Shown piece by piece: positions 33,358 to 37,044 of a DNA stretch of 37,044 nt. The stretch is from DATDAW01 sp036524675. Its GTDB lineage: Bacteria > Verrucomicrobiota > Verrucomicrobiia > Chthoniobacterales > DASVRZ01. Below the pieces are notes generated by a model that saw only the letters and a list, made by a program, of their open reading frames with translations, was not told the DNA's origin and did no database searches. Where the stretch lies: contig DATDBU010000139.1 in NCBI GenBank assembly GCA_036524675.1, positions 1 to 37,044 on the forward strand, in the 5' to 3' direction. The position numbers were made by a program, and so were the translations under genes. The first letter of the stretch is position 1. Each line of letters starts with the position of its first letter.

Positions 33358-34461
33358 CTATCGTGGAATTTCAGTGGTGGAGGTCAATGTCACTTTAGGA
33401 GGGAAAAGCTGCAGCAGTTTCGTGGGTTCTGCGCGGACATCCTGGAGTTCATTTTTATAGTAAACTTTCGCAATGTAGCCGAGATATTTCCGTTGCTCCG
33501 GGTCGATGGCGCCCGGGTCCCCAATGTTTGTCGTCCGCTGTTGATACACTACTCGCAGGACTTCCATATGGTCCTCCCGCCAATCCGGCGGAGTCGTAAT
33601 CCATTCCGAGGTCACCTTGGAAAACGAGGCACTCGTTTCCTCGACATCACGATTGTTCACCAGCTCATAAAACATGACCTGCACACTCACATCTCCCGGG
33701 ACAATCGCCGTCGTCGAACGGGATTTGACGGCCACCCGGATGGAAACCTTGGCCGTGTTATCGGGATTTTCCTCGTAAATTTTTTGCGTATCGACAAGTC
33801 CGAGCGTTGATCCTGGCTGCAATCCTTCGGCATCCCTGCCCAACGATGCATCGGGCACGCCTACCCCTTCACGAAGCTTTTCCGTGGCGACTCCATACAA
33901 ATCCCCCGCCTTTTCGCCAGCTCCCACCACCCGCCGCCACTGACCCAAGGCTTTATCCGTAAGCCCCATGGCCTCATACGTCATGGCAAGTTCGGACACA
34001 ACCGTGGGATCGTCCGGTGCCGCTTTCTGGGCCTGGCGAAAACCGGCGAGCGCAGCCGTCATGTCGCCTTTTTCACGAGCGTGCCTGGCTTTGGCGAGGG
34101 TCTGTTCTTTTTGAGAAAGCGATGGAGCCGTCTGCTGGGGATTGGGAACCGGCACCTGCGGCGCTTTTTCTGCTGCGGCGGGAACTGCTTTGTTCTCCAA
34201 CGCAGGATCGGGTTTATTCCCAACAGGCGGAACAGCAGAGGTTTCCGGTTTCGCCTCCATCACGGGCTGCAGAACAGGCGTAGCAGAGGCAGGCGCGGGC
34301 GCAGAGGTCGCCGCAATTGCCGGAACGGACGGTGGCGCCACGCTTCCGATCAATGATGCGCGCCTTACAAAAATCGTAAAAACAACTGCCAGTTGGATCA
34401 CAGCCAGCGCAGTAAGCACTGACGAAGCGATAAGTATGGTTCTGTCTGAGGAGGAATTCAC
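33358..34461 (-). CDS. TPR-containing single-pass membrane protein
   Basis: The 367-residue protein has one N-terminal membrane helix (TILIASSVLTALAVIQLAVVFTIFV) and a Pro/Ala-rich stretch (about 40-112). TPR-like helical repeats follow (about 115-190: LAKARHAREKGDMTAALAGFRQAQKAAPDDPTVVSELAMTYEAMGLTDKALGQWRRV). A beta-rich C-terminal domain (about 215-367) includes VSIRVAVKSRSTTAIVPGDVSVQVMFYELVN. No family is recognised for the C-terminal domain. The stop codon TAG is followed immediately by the ATG of the receiver-pseudokinase gene with no gap, implying coupled translation. Like its partner it has a Pro/Ala-rich linker and one membrane helix, so both probably form one envelope complex; this is inference. 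Confidence 0.85.
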   Translation of the reverse strand: MNSSSDRTILIASSVLTALAVIQLAVVFTIFVRRASLIGSVAPPSVPAIAATSAPAPASATPVLQPVMEAKPETSAVPPVGNKPDPALENKAVPAAAEKAPQVPVPNPQQTAPSLSQKEQTLAKARHAREKGDMTAALAGFRQAQKAAPDDPTVVSELAMTYEAMGLTDKALGQWRRVVGAGEKAGDLYGVATEKLREGVGVPDASLGRDAEGLQPGSTLGLVDTQKIYEENPDNTAKVSIRVAVKSRSTTAIVPGDVSVQVMFYELVNNRDVEETSASFSKVTSEWITTPPDWREDHMEVLRVVYQQRTTNIGDPGAIDPEQRKYLGYIAKVYYKNELQDVRAEPTKLLQLFPPKVTLTSTTEIPR

Positions 34462-34514
34462 TCGGGAGGGAGAGCGGCTGAGGAGCCGTCAAATTACGTG
34501 GTCAAACGACAGCT

Positions 34515-34871
34515 TCAACTCGAAAACCACAGGTGACGCCCGAAAATGACGATCCCCACAATCGCTGCGCCCATGCTGATGAGCAGCACCGCGCCCGCCG
34601 CGAGGTCTTTCGCAAGCCCTATCCGTTCGCGTTTTTCCTCGGAGACTTCATCCGCCAAAGTCTCCACCGCAGAATTCATCGCCTCCGCCCCAAGCACCGC
34701 AACAATACTCAACACCAATAAACACCACTCAACCGCCGTGACGTGAAAGCCCAATCCTGCCGCGATAACTCCCAACATCGCCACGGCGTGAATCCGGGCA
34801 TTCGGCTGCGTCAAAAACAGCTGACCAATGCCTCGGAAGGCGTAAACGAAACTTTTTAACCGGGAACGCAT
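34515..34871 (-). CDS. dgkA: Diacylglycerol/undecaprenol kinase, DgkA family
   Basis: The 118-residue integral membrane kinase phosphorylates diacylglycerol or undecaprenol, recycling lipids left over from envelope biosynthesis. In Gram-negative bacteria the diacylglycerol comes largely from transfer of phosphoglycerol head groups onto periplasmic glucans, which fits the opgGH operon in this window. Family motifs are RLKSFVYAFRGIGQLFLTQPNARIH at the N-terminus, the active-site GAEAMNSAVETLADEV and LAKDLAAGAVLLISMGAAIVG. Three membrane helices are visible. A 17-bp hairpin ends one nucleotide before the ATG and includes the only good Shine-Dalgarno-like sequence. The TPR-protein gene begins 53 bp downstream on the same strand. 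Confidence 0.92.
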   Translation of the reverse strand: MRSRLKSFVYAFRGIGQLFLTQPNARIHAVAMLGVIAAGLGFHVTAVEWCLLVLSIVAVLGAEAMNSAVETLADEVSEEKRERIGLAKDLAAGAVLLISMGAAIVGIVIFGRHLWFSS

Positions 34872-34872
34872 A

Positions 34873-34910
34873 GAGAGGCCTAAAAAGGAGCCTCCTTTTT
34901 AGGCACTCTC
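34873..34910 (-). promoter_or_regulatory. Strong hairpin directly before the dgkA start codon (attenuator, terminator or ribosome-site lock)
   Basis: A perfect 12-bp inverted repeat (GCCTAAAAAGGA / TCCTTTTTAGGC, 34878-34904, 3-nt loop) is extended by GAGAG/CTCTC around one bulged base, giving 17 bp. On the minus strand AAGGAGG lies in the upstream arm and loop. The downstream arm contains TTTTT. The structure could terminate transcripts coming from the HAD gene or hide the dgkA ribosome site. Confidence 0.7.
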
Positions 34911-34917
34911 CAAGGAA

Positions 34918-34946
34918 ATTTTACCTATTTGGGTGTTCCGTCTGAA
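34918..34946 (-). promoter_or_regulatory. Putative promoter of dgkA
   Basis: On the minus strand TTCAGA (34946-34941) and TAAAAT (34923-34918) are 17 bp apart. A transcript from here would begin at about the first base of the hairpin before dgkA. Confidence 0.4.
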
Positions 34947-34964
34947 ACGTGTCCCCGGTTTTAC

Positions 34965-35864
34965 TTACGCCGCTACAAGCTCCAGTACTGCGTCAACTCC
35001 TCTGGCAAATGCCGTCCCTGCTGACCCGGGCGCGCTGACCACCGTCGCAGCGCGTTTTGCAGCTTCCCATCCGTGGCCCATCGCCGCTGAAAAGCCGGCC
35101 CACTCAAGAAGTTCGATGTCGTTGTTTCCATCGCCAAACGCCACCGTGTTCTCGCGAAGAATACCGCGTTCGTCGATGAGCGCCTGTGCTCCCGCCGCTT
35201 TATTGGCTTTGGGCGACAAAAACTCGATCACTTCATGCTCCGTTTCCACCGCGTAAACCCGATCGCCAAATTTTGACAACAATTCTCCTTCGATTTCATC
35301 GATCCTGGCAGCCGATGCTGACAGCAGCACCTTCTGAAATCCGGTTCCGGCCAACTGAACCAGATCATTAAGCGGCGGCGCCCAGCCGCAACGCTGGCCG
35401 TAAAGATCCGTCCACTCCGATTCCTTTTCGATAAATACGCCTTCCCGGTGGTAACCGATTAAACTCAGTCCACTTTTCCGTCCGAAATCCATTAACTCAA
35501 GCGCGAGGGCTGTTGGAAGCGTTAGCTCATGCAAGATCCGGTTGTTCTTCACATGCTGCACGACAGCACCCTGAGACGAAACCACCCAATCCATGGGCCC
35601 TATGCGGTCCTGCATCCGCAGGATGTTCTGGTGATGCCGGCCCGACGCGATCACGATCTCAAATCCAGCCGCCCGCAGACGCTCAACGGCTCGCGCATTT
35701 TCCGGGCTCACCAATTTCTCCGGTCCAAGGAGCGTTCCGTCCAAATCGATGAAGGCCATGCCTTTCGCGTTATCACCCGGTTGTCCGGCGCGCAGCACAT
35801 CCAGCGTGGCTGCACCTGTTCGTGGAAGTCCGTATCCAGGATTTTCAAGGGTCTCTGAATTCAT
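34965..35864 (-). CDS. HAD-superfamily hydrolase, Cof/YidA-like sugar or nucleotide phosphatase
   Basis: The HAD fold has motif I MAFIDLDGTLLG (nucleophile Asp), motif II VIASGRH, motif III Lys in KVLLSASAARI or SPKANKAAG, and motif IV VAFGDGNNDIELLEWAG. A type-IIB cap lies between motifs II and III, as in Cof, YidA and similar phosphatases. EFLSPKANKAAGAQALIDERGI is the usual Cof-type block. The frame has four possible starts: 35915, 35897, 35864 and 35759. The last begins exactly at motif I and gives the family length. 35864 is chosen as a compromise that leaves room for divergent promoters. It is divergent from the LysR gene. Substrate unknown. Confidence 0.85.
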   Translation of the reverse strand: MNSETLENPGYGLPRTGAATLDVLRAGQPGDNAKGMAFIDLDGTLLGPEKLVSPENARAVERLRAAGFEIVIASGRHHQNILRMQDRIGPMDWVVSSQGAVVQHVKNNRILHELTLPTALALELMDFGRKSGLSLIGYHREGVFIEKESEWTDLYGQRCGWAPPLNDLVQLAGTGFQKVLLSASAARIDEIEGELLSKFGDRVYAVETEHEVIEFLSPKANKAAGAQALIDERGILRENTVAFGDGNNDIELLEWAGFSAAMGHGWEAAKRAATVVSAPGSAGTAFARGVDAVLELVAA

Positions 35865-35935
35865 ATGGCTTACTGGAATCTGGATGCACGCATTCATCCA
35901 ATGGATTCTGGTCATCCCTGTGATAACCTTTGTTT

Positions 35936-36844
35936 ATGGAAATGCGCGAGATTCGCTCTTTCGTCGTTCTTGCCGAGCAGCTTCATTTCGGCCGCGCCTC
36001 ACGGCTTCTTCACCTCAGCCAGCCGGCTCTTACCAAACAAATTCATCGGCTCGAGGAGGAGTTGGGCGGGCATTTATTCATCCGCGGACGCCATGGCACC
36101 AAACTCACGGCCTTGGGGAACCAACTCCTGCGTGACGCTCGCCCCGTCATTCAGGATTTCGATCAGCTTATCGAACGGGGACGCCGCACGGCCCGGGGTG
36201 ACCTCGGCCGGCTCCGGATTGGCTTCGGCTTTCACACATTCGAACTGGTCCCACGCATCGTGGTCAAACTGCGAGAAACCACACCCGGAATTGATGTAAG
36301 CGTTCGCGACTTATCGACGGCAGAACAGATCGCTGCGTTGCGCGCGGAACAACTCGATCTCGGCTTTATTAGACTCCCAATTGGTCCCGAGTTCGAATCC
36401 ATGCCGGTAATCCAGGATCGCGCCATGTTAGTCAGCTCCTCCAAATCGCCTCTTTCAGAAAGCGCTCCTCTTGCTGATTGCAAAAACGAACCGTTTATCC
36501 TGATCTCGAGAGAACGCTCTCCCGGTTTCTATGCGCATGTTCTCAAGCTGTGCGCGAAATACGGCTTCCACCCCCGGGTCGTTCAGGAAGCATCGGAAAT
36601 CACCACTGCGCTGGCCCTTGTCCGCGCCGGACTCGGGCTGGCAATGATCCCCGAGTCGTTCGGCACGACTCATTTTTCAGGTGTGCGTTTTCATCGCCTT
36701 CCCGACAAGGAGGCCATCTGGAAAGTTGGGGCCGCCTGGCGCAAAGACGATCAGAACCCCCTTTTGAAACGCTTCCTGAACCTGCTCCGAGCCGAACTTC
36801 ACTCGGATATAGCTACAAATCCCGCTAGCCAAGACGCGCTCTAA
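35936..36844 (+). CDS. LysR-family transcriptional regulator
   Basis: The 302-residue regulator has the LysR winged helix-turn-helix at the N-terminus (MEMREIRSFVVLAEQLHFGRASRLLHLSQPALTKQIHRLEEELGGHLFIRG). A linker helix follows, then a periplasmic-binding-like effector domain (LRIGFGFHTFELVPRIVVKLRETTPGIDVSV, EQLDLGFIRLP, VRAGLGLAMIPESF). The layout is close to CatR/BenM-type regulators. ATG 35936 is preferred to an in-frame TTG at 35930 because LysR proteins usually begin just before this helix. It is divergent from the HAD phosphatase gene, a common LysR target arrangement, so it may regulate that gene. The effector is unknown. Confidence 0.93.
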   Translation: MEMREIRSFVVLAEQLHFGRASRLLHLSQPALTKQIHRLEEELGGHLFIRGRHGTKLTALGNQLLRDARPVIQDFDQLIERGRRTARGDLGRLRIGFGFHTFELVPRIVVKLRETTPGIDVSVRDLSTAEQIAALRAEQLDLGFIRLPIGPEFESMPVIQDRAMLVSSSKSPLSESAPLADCKNEPFILISRERSPGFYAHVLKLCAKYGFHPRVVQEASEITTALALVRAGLGLAMIPESFGTTHFSGVRFHRLPDKEAIWKVGAAWRKDDQNPLLKRFLNLLRAELHSDIATNPASQDAL

Positions 36845-36912
36845 TTTCACCACCAAGACACCAAGAAACGGAAAATTGGGGTCAGAAAATTGGCGGTCAT
36901 GCAGGAATGGCG
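36845..36912. other. Junction between LysR gene and insertion sequence
   Basis: This holds a CACCAAG-type string (36847-36866) related to the repeat at 27452, then GGGGTCAG near 36880. It probably contains the end of the insertion sequence, but the exact boundary and terminal inverted repeat cannot be fixed without the other end. Confidence 0.35.
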
Positions 36913-37044
36913 CTAAGATAAGGCAGGTTTGGGACGGTTTCTGTGATTGGGGACGACCATTTCGTGTCGTGGTTTCATGAGGAGAAGATAGTTTTTTGGG
37001 CGTCGTTTTTTGGCGCGGGGTTCGACCCGCCCCGGACGCAGGGG
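36913..37044 (-). mobile_element. C-terminus of an IS4-like transposase, cut by the window edge
   Basis: Reading the minus strand from the right edge gives 43 codons ending in TAG at 36913. The sequence contains RPGRVEPRAKKRRPKNY and LLLMKPRHEM. An Arg/Lys-rich R-x-x-P-R-x-x-K-R-R tail followed by KPR is typical of the C-terminus of IS4-type DDE transposases. The frame has no stop up to the edge. The insertion therefore extends to the right of the window, with its transposase read leftward toward the LysR gene. Family-level assignment rests on this short tail, so it is moderate in certainty. Confidence 0.6.

Overview
The window looks like chromosomal DNA of a Gram-negative bacterium. The evidence is periplasmic glucan synthesis genes, a maltoporin-like outer-membrane barrel ending in Trp, a lipobox protein, signal peptides and an AsmA/TamB-like protein. 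Moderate GC, frequent weak or missing Shine-Dalgarno sites, many secreted proteins of unknown function, a receiver/kinase-like/SUMF1 fusion and a sugar-uptake locus with its own porin all suggest a soil Verrucomicrobiota lineage, perhaps Chthoniobacterales-like. This taxonomic guess is inference; no rRNA or other marker gene is present.

Left part (1-7.0 kb). A truncated ribbon-helix-helix antitoxin-like gene lies on the minus strand with a palindrome over its predicted promoter. A translationally coupled opgG / 183-aa unknown / opgH operon for osmoregulated periplasmic glucans follows. Next come a zinc alcohol dehydrogenase and an AraC-type regulator. Two 13-bp direct repeats exactly 21 bp apart lie before the dehydrogenase and are plausible AraC-family half-sites. 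From 7.06 to 7.39 kb there is an eight-unit 42-bp repeat, open as a 14-residue periodic ORF on the minus strand.

Middle (7.4-16.4 kb). A small membrane protein and a large secreted helical protein of unknown function come first, then an intergenic repeat, an ABC-F ATPase with a strong terminator, a PEGA lipoprotein, a ketopantoate reductase and a convergent aldo/keto reductase. Ahead of ilvD is a 16-codon leader ORF ending Ile-Ile-Val-stop, followed by two mutually exclusive hairpins. This is a candidate branched-chain amino acid attenuator.

Sugar uptake (16.5-21.7 kb, minus strand). A maltoporin-like gene has a good sigma70 promoter and terminator. A separate thuEFG-like ABC operon (binding protein, two permeases, no ATPase) follows, with a leader hairpin whose loop can pair with the start codon of the binding-protein gene.

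Right part (21.9-37.0 kb). This holds an AsmA/TamB-like protein, an M50 site-2 protease with CBS domains, a second aldo/keto reductase, xseA, and a short proB without a PUA domain. A tightly coupled three-gene minus-strand set follows: a TPR membrane protein, a receiver-pseudokinase-TM-SUMF1 fusion and a secreted Ig-like protein. Upstream of it are dgkA, with a 17-bp hairpin on its start codon, and a HAD phosphatase divergent from a LysR regulator. The right edge cuts the C-terminus of an IS4-like transposase. Heptamer-periodic intergenic tracts recur (5.84, 9.8 and 27.4-27.5 kb). No tRNA, rRNA or CRISPR was seen.
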